Source: Methylococcales bacterium
Lineage (GTDB): Bacteria > Pseudomonadota > Gammaproteobacteria > Methylococcales > Methylomonadaceae
Length of the DNA stretch: 62,692 nucleotides
Direction: 5' to 3'
Assembly (NCBI GenBank): GCA_028715725.1
Contig: JAQURG010000019.1
Location: forward strand, 1-62,692
The stretch's first letter is position 1, and every line of letters starts with the position of its first letter. The translations under genes and the position numbers were made by a program. The notes below the pieces were generated by a model. It saw only the letters and a list, made by a program, of their open reading frames with translations. It did not search any database and was not told where the DNA came from. Below are positions 17,986 to 27,319 of this stretch, in pieces.

Positions 17986-19415
17986 TAGAAACCCTGCTGA
18001 TTATCGAAGACGAAAAACTGTTAGGCTCCGAGTTATCCCGGCACTATCGGCAGTCCGGTTGGGAAGTGGTGCTGGCTACAAATTTGGCCGAAGCCAAATC
18101 ATTATTGCTGAAAAAAAGAATAGAGCCGCTGCTGGTTCTTTCCGACATGAATCTGCCGGATGGAAATGCACTGGATTTCATGGAAACCATGAAAAAGAAT
18201 GTCAATTATGCCGAGTGGCTGTTTTTGACGGGCTACGGAAGCGTGCCGGATTCGGTAAGAGCCTTACGGTTGGGCGCTTATGATTTTCTCGAAAAGCCAT
18301 GCGATCTCGAGCGTCTCGATCTGGTCGTTACCAGTGCGGCGCGCAGCGCGTCCATGCAACGCAGGGTAATCGATCAAACTAAGCAAGGCCACCGCCGTTA
18401 TTCGCCCGAGGCTTATCTGGGGCATAGCCGGCAAGCGCAGGCTATTCGCCAGTTATTGGGGAAGCTGACGCAAGTGCCTTTCAGCGCGTTGATTATCGGG
18501 GGCGAAAGCGGCACGGGCAAAGGCTTGATCGCACGTGTTTTGCATTATGGCGGTTCCCGTGCTCAACAGCCGATGATTGAGGTTAATTGCGCCGCATTGC
18601 CGCGGGAATTGCTCGAGTCGGAATTATTCGGTCATGAGCCCGGCGCCTTCACCGGTGCGTCAGGCCGGCATCGGGGCTTGCTGGAGCAGGCCGACGGCGG
18701 CACCTTGTTCATGGATGAAATCGGCGAAATGCCGCTGGATTTGCAAGCCAAGCTGCTTAAAGCGATTGAAGACCACAAGGTCCGGCGTTTGGGCGGTGAA
18801 AAGGAAATCAGTGTCGACGTCCAGATTGTCGCCGCCAGCAACAGGGATCTGGAGAAAATGGCGCAAGCGGGAAGTTTTCGCGCTGACTTATATCATCGTT
18901 TAAGCGTATTCAAGGTGATCCTGCCGCCCTTGAGAGACGCTGTAGAAGATCTGGACGAGCTGGTGCCGTTATTTGTTGCAGAATATAATGCCAAAGCCGG
19001 ACGTCGGGTTAAGGAAATTCCGGAAGAGGTCTGGAAGAAACTGAAAGCCCATTACTGGCCCGGCAATGTCAGGGAGTTGCGCAATGTCATTGAGCGTTGT
19101 GTATTGTTTTCCGATGGAGCCATATTTCCTGTGCAATGGCTGCAACTGCCCGGTCAGGAGTCTTTTTCAGGAGCAGGGGAACAAGGCCGGAAAATGGATA
19201 GTATGAGTGCCCGTTTCCAGGCGGGAGCGAATGAACAAGGCATTTATTTGCCGTTGGACGGCAGCATGGCGCTGGATGATATGGACCGATTTATCATCAA
19301 AACCGCTCTGGAAAGAGCCGATAATAATTTAACCGCGGCCGCCAGAGCGCTGGGAGCTACACGCGAGACCTTACGCTATCGGGTGCGGAAATATAATCTG
19401 AATATAGCGGATTGA
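17982..19415 (+). CDS. Sigma-54-dependent response regulator (NtrC family)
   Basis: The GTG at 17982 is the likely start: a GGAGGA site precedes it and it overlaps the kinase stop, giving 477 residues. The receiver domain has D10 and phosphoacceptor D55 (LSDMNLPDG) and a LEKPCD lysine. The central AAA+ domain has the Walker A GGESGTGKG and the sigma-54 contact motif GAFTGA, plus Walker B GGTLFMDEIGE. A Fis-type helix-turn-helix closes the protein (NNLTAAARALGATRETLRYR). It should activate sigma-54 promoters when phosphorylated by the adjacent kinase. Targets are unknown. Confidence 0.92.
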   Translation: MIETLLIIEDEKLLGSELSRHYRQSGWEVVLATNLAEAKSLLLKKRIEPLLVLSDMNLPDGNALDFMETMKKNVNYAEWLFLTGYGSVPDSVRALRLGAYDFLEKPCDLERLDLVVTSAARSASMQRRVIDQTKQGHRRYSPEAYLGHSRQAQAIRQLLGKLTQVPFSALIIGGESGTGKGLIARVLHYGGSRAQQPMIEVNCAALPRELLESELFGHEPGAFTGASGRHRGLLEQADGGTLFMDEIGEMPLDLQAKLLKAIEDHKVRRLGGEKEISVDVQIVAASNRDLEKMAQAGSFRADLYHRLSVFKVILPPLRDAVEDLDELVPLFVAEYNAKAGRRVKEIPEEVWKKLKAHYWPGNVRELRNVIERCVLFSDGAIFPVQWLQLPGQESFSGAGEQGRKMDSMSARFQAGANEQGIYLPLDGSMALDDMDRFIIKTALERADNNLTAAARALGATRETLRYRVRKYNLNIAD

Positions 19416-19545
19416 TCATGAGGCAAACTACAGCAGGTTTTGCTTTAGGTGAATGCTTAAAAAAATGAAAGGCAAAAGCGGTATTTCACTATAAAATACG
19501 TAAAAATATATCCCACTAATTTTTAATATTAACTTCGGAATTTTT

Positions 19546-19956
19546 ATGACCCAACAGGACAGCATTAAACTTGTAGAACGCTACTACGCGGCTTTCAATG
19601 GCGGCGATATGGATACTTTTTTGAGTTTGCTTACGGACGACGTGATACATGACATTAATCAGGGTAAACGTGAAATTGGTAAAGAGGCATTTACCCAATT
19701 CATGGCTTGCATGAATTACAATTATAAAGAGCAGCTGGTTGATATGGTCATTATGGCTACAGAAGATGGCCGGCGGGCGGCGGCTGAATTTGTCGTATTG
19801 GGCGAATATATTAAAACGGATGAAGGTTTGCCGGCCGCAAATGGGCAAAAATATCGCCTGCCTGCAGGCGCCTTTTTCGAAATTCGTGATGACAAGGTTG
19901 CCCGTATTACCAATTATTACAATCTGCAAGACTGGATTGCCCAGGTTAACGGGTAA
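19546..19956 (+). CDS. NTF2-like / SnoaL-fold protein
   Basis: This 136-residue soluble protein has the cone-shaped NTF2/SnoaL fold pattern: an N-terminal helix (DSIKLVERYYAAFNGGDMDTFLSLL), TDDVIHDINQG, and late beta strands ending KVARITNYYNLQDWIAQV. Proteins of this fold include isomerases and ligand binders; no catalytic residues identify a function. It stands alone after the two-component genes and is convergent with msrAB, with a hairpin between them. Confidence 0.7.
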   Translation: MTQQDSIKLVERYYAAFNGGDMDTFLSLLTDDVIHDINQGKREIGKEAFTQFMACMNYNYKEQLVDMVIMATEDGRRAAAEFVVLGEYIKTDEGLPAANGQKYRLPAGAFFEIRDDKVARITNYYNLQDWIAQVNG

Positions 19957-19969
19957 GCTTGTTGAGGTT

Positions 19970-19999
19970 GCTCACCATTGGAAAGCTTTAATGGTGGGC
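19970..19999 (+). terminator. Hairpin between convergent genes (bidirectional terminator candidate)
   Basis: A 10-bp stem pairs 19970-19979 with 19990-19999 (one G-T pair) around a 10-base loop. It lies between the end of the NTF2-like gene and the end of msrAB, where a two-way terminator is expected. A clear T tract is missing on both sides. Confidence 0.45.
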
Positions 20000-20009
20000 T
20001 CTTAATCGA

Positions 20010-21119
20010 TTACTGACCCTTCTTGAATTCGGCTAAATATTTGCCATAGCCTGCCGCTTCCAGTTCTTCTACCGGAATGAACCGTAAGGCGGCCGAATTC
20101 ATGCAATACCTGAGCCCGGTCGGTTTCGGGCCGTCATTGAATACATGCCCCAGATGGGAATCGCCATAGCGGCTGCGAACTTCCGTACGTGGCAAAATCA
20201 GCAGAAAATCCTCTTTTTTAACGATATTCTCAGGCGCCAGAGGACGGGTAAAGCTGGGCCAGCCGGTGCCGGAATCAAATTTGTCTCTGGATGAAAACAG
20301 CGGCTCACCGGTAATAACATCCACATAAATGCCATCCTGCTTTTCATCCCAATAGGCATTTTTAAAAGGCGGTTCCGTGGCTTCTTCCTGAGTCACCTGA
20401 TATTGCAATGGCGTTAGCTTTTTACGTAAAACCTCATCGGCCGGCTTGCTGTATTGAGTCTCGATTTTTCCCTGGCCTGCCTTTACATGTAAATCATCGC
20501 CCCATATTTTTTCCAGATATTGGTCGCGGCCTGAATTAAAACGATAATATTTATAGCGGATAGGGTTCTTTTTATAATAATCCTGATGATATTCTTCGGC
20601 AGGATAAAAGGCTTCAACCTTTCTTATTTCAGTAATAACGGGTGCTTTATAGCGTCCGGACTTATTTAATAGCTGGCGCGAATGTTCCGCTTTTACTTTC
20701 TCTTCTTCATTCTGGTAGAAAATCAGGGTGCGGTACTGTTCGCCTCTGTCTACGAATTGACCTTCATTATCGGTTGGATTGACCATGCGCCAGAAAGCTT
20801 CGAGCAGAGCTTCATAGCTGATCACCTTGGGTTCATAGTACACCTGTACGCTTTCTATGTGTCCTGTAATACCCTTTGAAACATCCTCATAGCTTGGATT
20901 AACAACATGCCCGCCGCTAAAGCCTGAAGTAACTTTATAGACTCCCGGCAGTTTTTCAAAATCCGATTCGGTACACCAGAAACAACCGCCTGCAAATATG
21001 GCGACAGAAAGATTTTCAGGCTTTAGCGTAGAAGATGCTTCCCGGGTTGTTTCAGCATAACTGATTATTGCCCATACAACGGCGATTGCAATAATTAATA
21101 AGGCTAAGCTTGTTTTCAT
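20010..21119 (-). CDS. msrAB: Exported peptide methionine sulfoxide reductase MsrA-MsrB fusion
   Basis: This 369-residue fusion repairs both epimers of methionine sulfoxide. An N-terminal signal or anchor (residues 4-22) places it outside the cytoplasm. The MsrA domain has the catalytic GGCFWCTE (C46). The MsrB domain (about 215-365) has [20 protein letters not shown] and the catalytic Cys in [13 protein letters not shown] do not see the CxxC zinc pairs of many MsrB proteins. A GAGAG site precedes the start. Exported MsrAB proteins protect envelope proteins from oxidants; a link with the nearby sulfite dehydrogenase is only positional. Confidence 0.93.
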   Translation of the reverse strand: MKTSLALLIIAIAVVWAIISYAETTREASSTLKPENLSVAIFAGGCFWCTESDFEKLPGVYKVTSGFSGGHVVNPSYEDVSKGITGHIESVQVYYEPKVISYEALLEAFWRMVNPTDNEGQFVDRGEQYRTLIFYQNEEEKVKAEHSRQLLNKSGRYKAPVITEIRKVEAFYPAEEYHQDYYKKNPIRYKYYRFNSGRDQYLEKIWGDDLHVKAGQGKIETQYSKPADEVLRKKLTPLQYQVTQEEATEPPFKNAYWDEKQDGIYVDVITGEPLFSSRDKFDSGTGWPSFTRPLAPENIVKKEDFLLILPRTEVRSRYGDSHLGHVFNDGPKPTGLRYCMNSAALRFIPVEELEAAGYGKYLAEFKKGQ

Positions 21120-21219
21120 AATATCTCTCTTTTTAATAGTTTTTAAATCTGTTGCTGCATGTTACCTAAGCTCCAGCGAGATATTTTGTTAAATACCGGA
21201 TAACAATTCGCCCAATAGA

Positions 21220-22002
21220 TTAGTGCGTGTGTGTATGTGTATGTTTGTGCCCATCCGCATGGTCATGTTTATGAACATGTTTATGCCCATCTGCATGCTC
21301 ATGCTCGGAAACGGCTGCCGGACCATGTTCAACCATATTGGCTTGATCATGATCAGGCAGAGCCGGGTTCTCATGGGCATTCGCCTGATTATGAACATGG
21401 CTGGCGCTATCCTCAGGAACGGGAACAGCGTTAACGGCTACGCCATATTTATAAACCATAAAACCGCCCAAATCGGCGCCCAGCATTATAAGCACAAAAA
21501 GGAAGGACGAAAGCACAAGGAAAAAACCGTTAGCCCCGCCCCGGATTAAAGCGCCGCTTTTCATGCGCCAAAGCGATAATAGAATTGCCAGGGAAAGCAC
21601 CGATATGCCGATAGTCTCATGATGCTCCATAATGCCGTGGACGTCTTCTCCATGCGCTACGGAATCAGCGGCGATTAAACCGGTTATAACAGTCAATATT
21701 GCGGCGACTGTGCCCATATAAAGAAACCAGCTGGCAACGCTGCGCCATTGCGTTTTTTTGGCCAAGGTAGCCACAAGATCCAAAGCAAAAAAAACCGATA
21801 AAAAGGCGATAGGGAAATGCACCAGCAAGGGATGCAGATTATCCATACCGGAAATTCCAGGCATCAATGAGGAAAAAATAGCCTCCGCCCCTTGAGTTGC
21901 GAGGTTCTCAAAAAAAGCCAACAGGCTTGAAACACTTTCCATAATACCGCCGTCGTCGTGGTCAGCGCCCCCATGAATCTGGAAAGATAAAAAGTTACTC
22001 AT
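21220..22002 (-). CDS. DUF2231 membrane protein with histidine-rich C-terminus
   Basis: The protein has 260 residues. The middle holds four hydrophobic helices with the DUF2231 hallmark [14 protein letters not shown] (about residues 55-68) and HETIGI. The last 59 residues contain 17 histidines in HxH runs ([13 protein letters not shown] and similar), a likely divalent-metal-binding tail. DUF2231 proteins are uncharacterised and often occur with cytochromes or metal resistance genes. An N-terminal [10 protein letters not shown] adds further metal ligands. It is 101 bases upstream of msrAB on the same strand. Confidence 0.72.
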   Translation of the reverse strand: MSNFLSFQIHGGADHDDGGIMESVSSLLAFFENLATQGAEAIFSSLMPGISGMDNLHPLLVHFPIAFLSVFFALDLVATLAKKTQWRSVASWFLYMGTVAAILTVITGLIAADSVAHGEDVHGIMEHHETIGISVLSLAILLSLWRMKSGALIRGGANGFFLVLSSFLFVLIMLGADLGGFMVYKYGVAVNAVPVPEDSASHVHNQANAHENPALPDHDQANMVEHGPAAVSEHEHADGHKHVHKHDHADGHKHTHTHTH

Positions 22003-22101
22003 ATCAATAGTTTTTTAAGGTTTTCAAAAAATGATAATCTACTCGAAAATTGAGCAATTGCAAATATGCAGGGCCAAAGGCTAAAGAGGATGAACTTCTG
22101 C

Positions 22102-22911
22102 CTAATCAAAGCGCTTGGCATCGACGGGTAATTTATCGAAGACCGGGTGTTTTGCAATGCCTGAATAATCCGGGTAATAAACGGCGCCCAAATACAATCC
22201 GTCAGGCGGCGCAGTTATACCGCCAAGCTTGCGGCTTTTAACCTCAAGCAAATGTTGCATCCATTCTACAGGCTGTTTTCCCATGCCGATATCCATCAAA
22301 GCACCGGCGATATTTCTAACCATATGATGCAAAAAAGCGTTGGCTGAAATATCGATAATCACTTTGTCTTCCTTTCGATAAACATCAATAAAGTACATTG
22401 TCCGGCAGGGGCTTTTGGACTGACAACCCTGCGCCCGGAATGACGAGAAATCATGCTGCCCAATCAAGTGTTGCGCCGCTTCATGCATTTTTTGCTCATT
22501 CAGCGGGTTATAACACCAGGTTACCTGCTTGCGTAATAACGCTGATTTGACAGGCCGGTTAAGGATGACATAGCGGTAAAAACGGGCGATGGCGCTGTAT
22601 CTTGCATGGAAATCGCCTACTGCTTTTTTGGCCCAGGTAATTTTGACATCGTCCGGCAAATTGCTATTACCACCCAGTATCCACGCATGAAGGTCACGTT
22701 CACTCCCGGTATCAAAATGAACGACCTGTTCAATGGCGTGAACTCCAGCATCGGTCCTTCCCGCGCATAAAACCATAACGGGATGGTTCGCAACTTTGGA
22801 TAAGGCCTGTTCGAGCGTTTGCTGTATACTGCGTTGACGGGATTGCCACTGCCAGCCTGAAAAACCGCTGCCGTCATATTCTATACCTAAAACAATCCGT
22901 GTTTTATTCAT
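22102..22911 (-). CDS. truA: tRNA pseudouridine synthase A
   Basis: This 269-residue enzyme makes pseudouridine at positions 38-40 of tRNA anticodon stems. The catalytic aspartate lies in CAGRTDAGVHA (about residues 50-60), and the start VLGIEYDGSGFSGWQWQ is characteristic. Other family motifs include FHARYSAIARFYRY and ANAFLHHMVRNIAG. The gene overlaps the upstream L,D-transpeptidase gene by eight bases, so they are probably co-translated. Confidence 0.95.
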   Translation of the reverse strand: MNKTRIVLGIEYDGSGFSGWQWQSRQRSIQQTLEQALSKVANHPVMVLCAGRTDAGVHAIEQVVHFDTGSERDLHAWILGGNSNLPDDVKITWAKKAVGDFHARYSAIARFYRYVILNRPVKSALLRKQVTWCYNPLNEQKMHEAAQHLIGQHDFSSFRAQGCQSKSPCRTMYFIDVYRKEDKVIIDISANAFLHHMVRNIAGALMDIGMGKQPVEWMQHLLEVKSRKLGGITAPPDGLYLGAVYYPDYSGIAKHPVFDKLPVDAKRFD

Positions 22912-23473
22912 GAATGTAAACCTTGATTCCAGCTTCTACCTGATTAAACAAATCCAGTACGTCGGAATTTTTCATACGTATACAACCATGCGAAGCGGGA
23001 TGGCCTGTCATTAATTCATCAGGGCAGCCATGTATATAAATGTAACGCCATGTCGTGTCGACATTGCCGTAGCGATTTTTTCCCGGCTCCAATCCGCCCA
23101 GCCATAGAATCCGCGTTAATATCCAGTCGCGCTGAGGATATTGTACGCCTAAATCCGAACTATAAATTTCACCTGTAGCGCGTCTACCGATGAAAACGGC
23201 CTGTAACGGTTGGTCTTTACCGATTTTAGCCCGGACCCTGTGCCAGCCTCTGGGTGTGCATTCGCTTTCCACCAATTCTCCTGCGCCTTTTTTGGCAGTA
23301 GATACGGGATAGCTCTGCATTTTGTTTCCATGCTTATAAATCGTCAATTGCTGACTGGCGATATCAATATCCAGATAATCCCGACCATCGTCCATTGCTT
23401 TCTTTTCATGTGCCGCCCAAACGTCCTCCCGATCAGAACCCATGGAATAGGCATGAAATAATCTTTTTGACAT
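22904..23473 (-). CDS. L,D-transpeptidase (YkuD domain)
   Basis: This 189-residue protein has the YkuD catalytic motif: HGCPDELMTGHPASHGCIRM, with the nucleophilic Cys in SHGCIRM and the preceding His residues. The N-terminal strand DYLDIDIASQQLTIYKHG is also typical. These enzymes cross-link peptidoglycan or attach lipoproteins to it. No clear signal peptide is visible at the start MSKRLFHAYSMGSDRED, which is unusual for an enzyme that acts in the periplasm. A gene start further upstream is not supported. An AGAGAG site precedes the ATG. Confidence 0.85.
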   Translation of the reverse strand: MSKRLFHAYSMGSDREDVWAAHEKKAMDDGRDYLDIDIASQQLTIYKHGNKMQSYPVSTAKKGAGELVESECTPRGWHRVRAKIGKDQPLQAVFIGRRATGEIYSSDLGVQYPQRDWILTRILWLGGLEPGKNRYGNVDTTWRYIYIHGCPDELMTGHPASHGCIRMKNSDVLDLFNQVEAGIKVYIHE

Positions 23474-23574
23474 CTTACTCTCTTTACCTTGTCCAGGTAT
23501 TAATACGGTTTATTTATGAAATACAGTTGCTTGCGCCCCTGGCATATTACAGCGATAGTAGACCTATTTTATCA

Positions 23575-23610
23575 AACTGATGTTACGCAGTTAACCAAGT
23601 CTTGACCTCT
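23575..23610 (+). repeat. 36-bp direct repeat, left copy (flanks znuD)
   Basis: This segment matches 26217-26252 at 33 of 36 positions. It contains a short inverted repeat (AACTG and CAGTT around ATGTTACG). The two copies bracket the Zur box and the zinc receptor gene. Confidence 0.75.
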
Positions 23611-24088
23611 CTTTAAAATATCGCTAACGCGACGATTATTTAAATCGGGCTCTCGCACCCGAAGACGAGTGGCTTTGTTTTGCTTCGCCTCGGCAACCGC
23701 TCCTGCATCACCTGAAGTGCCTACTGTTGGCGCTCTCGATCGCTGTTCCAGACGCGATTCTACCTCCCCATCCTTGGCAAGCCATTGAATATGTGGCCGG
23801 TTATATACTGGACAACACGAAATATATCATTAGCTGTAAAGAAGCAATCGCCGTGTTAGATGAAGTACAACACCATAAATAGTTTGATGTTCCGTATCGG
23901 CTTTACGTTCTTGATTATCTACCGGTTCCAGCCTCTCGCATGATCGCCACGGGGCTGTGGCCGGTAATCCTGATTCGTCGGAACATTATAAATCCGCAAA
24001 ATACATTTCTTTGCTGATAGGCTTGATGCCGATTTTCTCGTGCATTAATAGAAGCTGTTGCCTTTTCGGCTAAAAAAATGGTTGCAAT
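23611..24088. other. Non-coding stretch with a possible gene relic
   Basis: Between the left repeat and the Zur box no intact gene is visible. On the plus strand a frame ending at a TAG at 23880-23882 reads LPPHPWQAIEYVAGYILD and continues to EVQHHK. It has no plausible start and I do not recognise it. It may be the tail of a decayed gene. Confidence 0.35.
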
Positions 24089-24105
24089 ATGTTATGTTAT
24101 AACAT
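24089..24105 (+). promoter_or_regulatory. Zur box upstream of the zinc receptor gene
   Basis: The 17 bases ATGTTATGTTATAACAT are a palindrome with 7-nt perfect arms around GTT. They match the proteobacterial Zur operator core (ATGTTATA-N-TATAACAT) at nearly every position. The site is 47 bases before the receptor ATG, where a repressor would overlap the promoter. Confidence 0.85.
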
Positions 24106-24151
24106 ACCTTTATAAGGATATCCAATTTCATCAAACACAACAAACGGCCTA

Positions 24152-26218
24152 ATGAACAAAAAACTCGCCATTTTTTTTATAGCAACAGGCGCTGTAAGTT
24201 CTCATGCCCAGGCTGAAGACACCAGCCTCCTGAAACTGGACGACATAGTCGTCAATAGCGCGGGCATCAAACAGACGACTTCAAAATCAGCCCGCCCGGT
24301 GACGGTATTGTCGGGGGATGAATTAAGGACAAAGATCGGTCAAACTATTGGCGATACACTGAAAGACGAACCCGGCATTAACAGCCAATCGTTTGGGCCT
24401 GGCGTTGGAATGCCGGTCATTCGAGGGCAGTCAGGCCCGCGTGTGCGGGTTCTGCAAAACAGCCTGGGCAATAATGATGCTTCATCCTTAAGCCCCGACC
24501 ATGCCAATGGCGTCGATCCGATAATCGCTGAACGGGTTGAAGTCTTGCGCGGCCCGTCCACATTATTATATGGAAATGGCGCCATCGGCGGCGTGGTCAA
24601 CGTTATCGACAACCGGATTCCGGAACAAGTGCCCGACAAGCTGATCGGCGGAGCGGGTGAGCAGCGCTATGGCTCGGCCGCCACCGAAACCTCCAGCGCA
24701 CTTAAACTTGAAGGCGGCAAGGACATGTTCGCCTATCATGTCGATGGTTTTTATCGCGATCAGGGCAGTGTCCATATCGGCGGGCATCCGATAGATGAAT
24801 CTGCGGCGCGAGCTACCGATCCTACTCTCGAAGGCACTCCCGTTCTGGAAAATCCATTCGGCCTTATTAATAATTCGAATGCACGGTCAAAGGGCGGGTC
24901 AGCCGGCGCTTCGATAATAGGCAACGTGGGTCTGGTCGGCGCTGCAATTAACACTCTCGATAAAAATTACGGCATTCCTCCCAATGGCACGGGTAGCCCG
25001 CCCGTCAGGATCCAGATGAACCAGACCAAATATGATTTTAAAGGCCAACTCAATAAACCTTTCGCGTTTGCTGAAGAAGCGCGCATGAAATTCGGTTACA
25101 CTGATTACAAGCATGTTGAACTGGATAACGGCACGCCGGCTACAACATTTCTCAATAAGTCCTACGAGAGCCGTCTGGAACTTGAGCATCGGCCTCTGGG
25201 TATAGTGAAAGGTGTACTGGGTTTTCAATCAGTCAACAGTCAATTTTCAGCGCTTGGCGAAGAAGCAATAGTCCCGAAATCCGCTATTGATTCTTACGGT
25301 CTGTTTGCCGTCGAGTCTTTCGCCATCGACGATGTCACTTACGAACTGGGCGTGCGCGGCGAGTGGCAAGGCATTGCGCCGGAAGAAACCTATCGCAGCG
25401 TATCCTATGTGCCGCTCAGCGGTTCCGTTTCGGCATTATGGGATATTACCGGACAGCATCAGTTGAGCTTGGCGGTAACCCAATCCCAACGCGCGCCACA
25501 GGTACAGGAATTGTTCTCCAATGGCGTCCATGAAGCGACAATGAGCTACGAATTGGGTGATCCGGACCTGAAAAAAGAAATTTCCTATAACCTGGATCTG
25601 GGCTATCGATTTAACGCCGACTGGATGACAGCCGAGTTTAATTTTTTCCATAACTGGGTTAATGATTACATTTTTCAGCAACAGGCAAATGACGTGTTTA
25701 ACGAGGATGTGGGCGACTTTGAGGCCACTTGCTCAGGACATGCAGGCGCTTGTCTTCCGGTATTGCAAAGCGCTCAGGCCAACGCTATTTTCCGCGGCTT
25801 TGAAGCCAAGGCGGTATTTCCGCTGATGGAAAACCGCTACGGCGCAGTCGATTTGACTTTGTTCGGCGATTATACCCGCGGTTCATTTAATCAGGGCGGC
25901 GATGTGCCGCGTATGCCGCCGTTGCGTTATGGCTTGCAACTCAGTTACGAAAAAGACGACTGGACGGCTGATGCACGACTAACGCGAGGCGAAGCGCAGA
26001 CTCATGCCGGTGAAAATCAATCAAATACGCCCGGTTATTTATTGCTGAATCTGAATGCACAATATCGCCTGGCAAGTTTTCATGATTCCGAGGTGATGCT
26101 GTTTGCCAAAGGCAAAAACATGCTGAATGAAAATATCCGGAACTCGACTTCCTATCTGCGTAATTTCGCCCCCGATCCGGGGCGCAGCGCCGAAATAGGC
26201 ATCAGGATAAATTATTAA
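24152..26218 (+). CDS. znuD: ZnuD-like TonB-dependent zinc receptor
   Basis: This 688-residue outer-membrane receptor has a signal peptide (cleaved near SHAQAED) and a plug with QTIGDTLKDEPGINSQSFGPGV, PVIRGQSGPRVRVLQN, DASSLSPDHANGVDPIIAERVEVLRGP and STLLYGNGAIGGVVNVID. This pattern, especially the DASSLSPDHA block, is that of the ZnuD family. An extracellular loop contains a Cys pair (ATCSGHAGACLP). ZnuD imports zinc, and in Neisseria also affects haem. The Zur box directly upstream supports zinc rather than iron control. The gene is isolated from its neighbours and bracketed by 36-bp repeats. Confidence 0.87.
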   Translation: MNKKLAIFFIATGAVSSHAQAEDTSLLKLDDIVVNSAGIKQTTSKSARPVTVLSGDELRTKIGQTIGDTLKDEPGINSQSFGPGVGMPVIRGQSGPRVRVLQNSLGNNDASSLSPDHANGVDPIIAERVEVLRGPSTLLYGNGAIGGVVNVIDNRIPEQVPDKLIGGAGEQRYGSAATETSSALKLEGGKDMFAYHVDGFYRDQGSVHIGGHPIDESAARATDPTLEGTPVLENPFGLINNSNARSKGGSAGASIIGNVGLVGAAINTLDKNYGIPPNGTGSPPVRIQMNQTKYDFKGQLNKPFAFAEEARMKFGYTDYKHVELDNGTPATTFLNKSYESRLELEHRPLGIVKGVLGFQSVNSQFSALGEEAIVPKSAIDSYGLFAVESFAIDDVTYELGVRGEWQGIAPEETYRSVSYVPLSGSVSALWDITGQHQLSLAVTQSQRAPQVQELFSNGVHEATMSYELGDPDLKKEISYNLDLGYRFNADWMTAEFNFFHNWVNDYIFQQQANDVFNEDVGDFEATCSGHAGACLPVLQSAQANAIFRGFEAKAVFPLMENRYGAVDLTLFGDYTRGSFNQGGDVPRMPPLRYGLQLSYEKDDWTADARLTRGEAQTHAGENQSNTPGYLLLNLNAQYRLASFHDSEVMLFAKGKNMLNENIRNSTSYLRNFAPDPGRSAEIGIRINY

Positions 26219-26252
26219 CTGATGTTACGCAGTTAGCCGAATCTTGACCTCT
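26217..26252 (+). repeat. 36-bp direct repeat, right copy (flanks znuD)
   Basis: This is the second copy of the repeat at 23575-23610, in the same orientation, and it starts within the stop codon of the receptor gene. It differs at three positions. Direct repeats on both sides of a single gene suggest an inserted or transferred unit. Confidence 0.75.
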
Positions 26253-26293
26253 TTAGGAAAGGTAACTAAATAACTTGGACAATATGAGTTATC

Positions 26294-26340
26294 GTGGGAG
26301 CGGCTTTAGCGGCGCTCTTCGCGGCTAAAGCCGCTCCCAC
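26294..26340. repeat. REP-like palindrome
   Basis: A perfect 17-bp stem pairs 26294-26310 with 26324-26340 around a 13-base loop. The core GGAGCGGCTT recurs in the element at 42738-42799, so this is a dispersed repetitive palindrome and not a gene-specific site. It may also act as a terminator after znuD, though no T run follows. Confidence 0.7.
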
Positions 26341-26432
26341 AAAAGTAAATGCTTGATTTTATATTCTCAAATTTAGCTCTTGATTCATATTTAACAGTTT
26401 GAATCCGAAAAAGGGTAACGCCTGCCTCGCAG

Positions 26433-27203
26433 TTATTGATAGGCGTCAATTTTCAGAAGCTGTTCCACGCTGACAATTTTGTAGCCGTTTTCTTTCGCAA
26501 AATCAAGCGTTTGTTTTAAAACCTCGACGGTTTTATCCGAAGTGTCATGAAACAGGACAATAGCGCCCGGTTTAATTTGTGTTTGCACCCGCTGGGTTAT
26601 AATTTGCGCCGTATCGTTCGTTGTATCCAGTGAGCGGATGCTCCAGCCTATGATATTGTAATTCAATAATTCTGCCGCTTTTATCAGATGAGGCGTGGTG
26701 ACTCCGTAAGGCGGCCGGAATAATTTCATGCGTTTACCGGTGACTTTAAAGACACTCTCTTCCGTGCGGTTTAGTTCATCCTTAAAGCCCCGCACGCTTT
26801 TAAAATCCAGAAAGTAAGAATGCGTGTAACTATGGTTGCCAATACTGTGCCCTTCTGCGTCTATTTGCTTCAAAATATTTTTATTGCCTTGAATGTTTTT
26901 TCCGATAACAAAAAAAGTTGCCGGCGCATTATATTGCGCCAGGGTTGAGAGCACCTTCGGCGTGTATTCCTGATTCGGGCCGTCGTCAAACGACAGGGCG
27001 ATTTCTTTCTCGGAAGTATTCGCATAACAATAAAGCCGGCCGTAAAAGTTGGAGTGAATGACTGATGTGCCGTAAATAGCTAGTGCCAGGTAAACCGAGC
27101 CCGGCAATATCAGCCACGTTAGACTGATTCCCGAAAAAAAATGTAACCAGACAATAATGCAGATAGCAACGATAAAGCTGATGCTGGTTGATTTGTATGT
27201 CAT
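26433..27203 (-). CDS. Polysaccharide deacetylase family protein
   Basis: This 256-residue protein has two N-terminal membrane helices (residues 7-24 and about 30-46), then a NodB domain. Motif 1 is SFDDGPNQEYTP with the catalytic base and metal Asp; motif 2 is HSIGNHSYTHSY with the metal histidines; motif 3 is LFRPPYG; the late motif is VLFHDTSDKT. Such enzymes remove N-acetyl groups from surface or cell-wall polysaccharides. The anchor suggests action at the outer face of the inner membrane. No polysaccharide cluster is adjacent. Confidence 0.87.
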   Translation of the reverse strand: MTYKSTSISFIVAICIIVWLHFFSGISLTWLILPGSVYLALAIYGTSVIHSNFYGRLYCYANTSEKEIALSFDDGPNQEYTPKVLSTLAQYNAPATFFVIGKNIQGNKNILKQIDAEGHSIGNHSYTHSYFLDFKSVRGFKDELNRTEESVFKVTGKRMKLFRPPYGVTTPHLIKAAELLNYNIIGWSIRSLDTTNDTAQIITQRVQTQIKPGAIVLFHDTSDKTVEVLKQTLDFAKENGYKIVSVEQLLKIDAYQ

Positions 27204-27319
27204 CTGATGTGTTTAATTAATCTGATTAAAAGATTTTAATTATGCTGAAGGAGGTTTTCAGAGCAAATATTAATTTTGCCTCACTTGTGTCCGGAGGCGG
27301 TCCATTTATAAAAAGCAGC

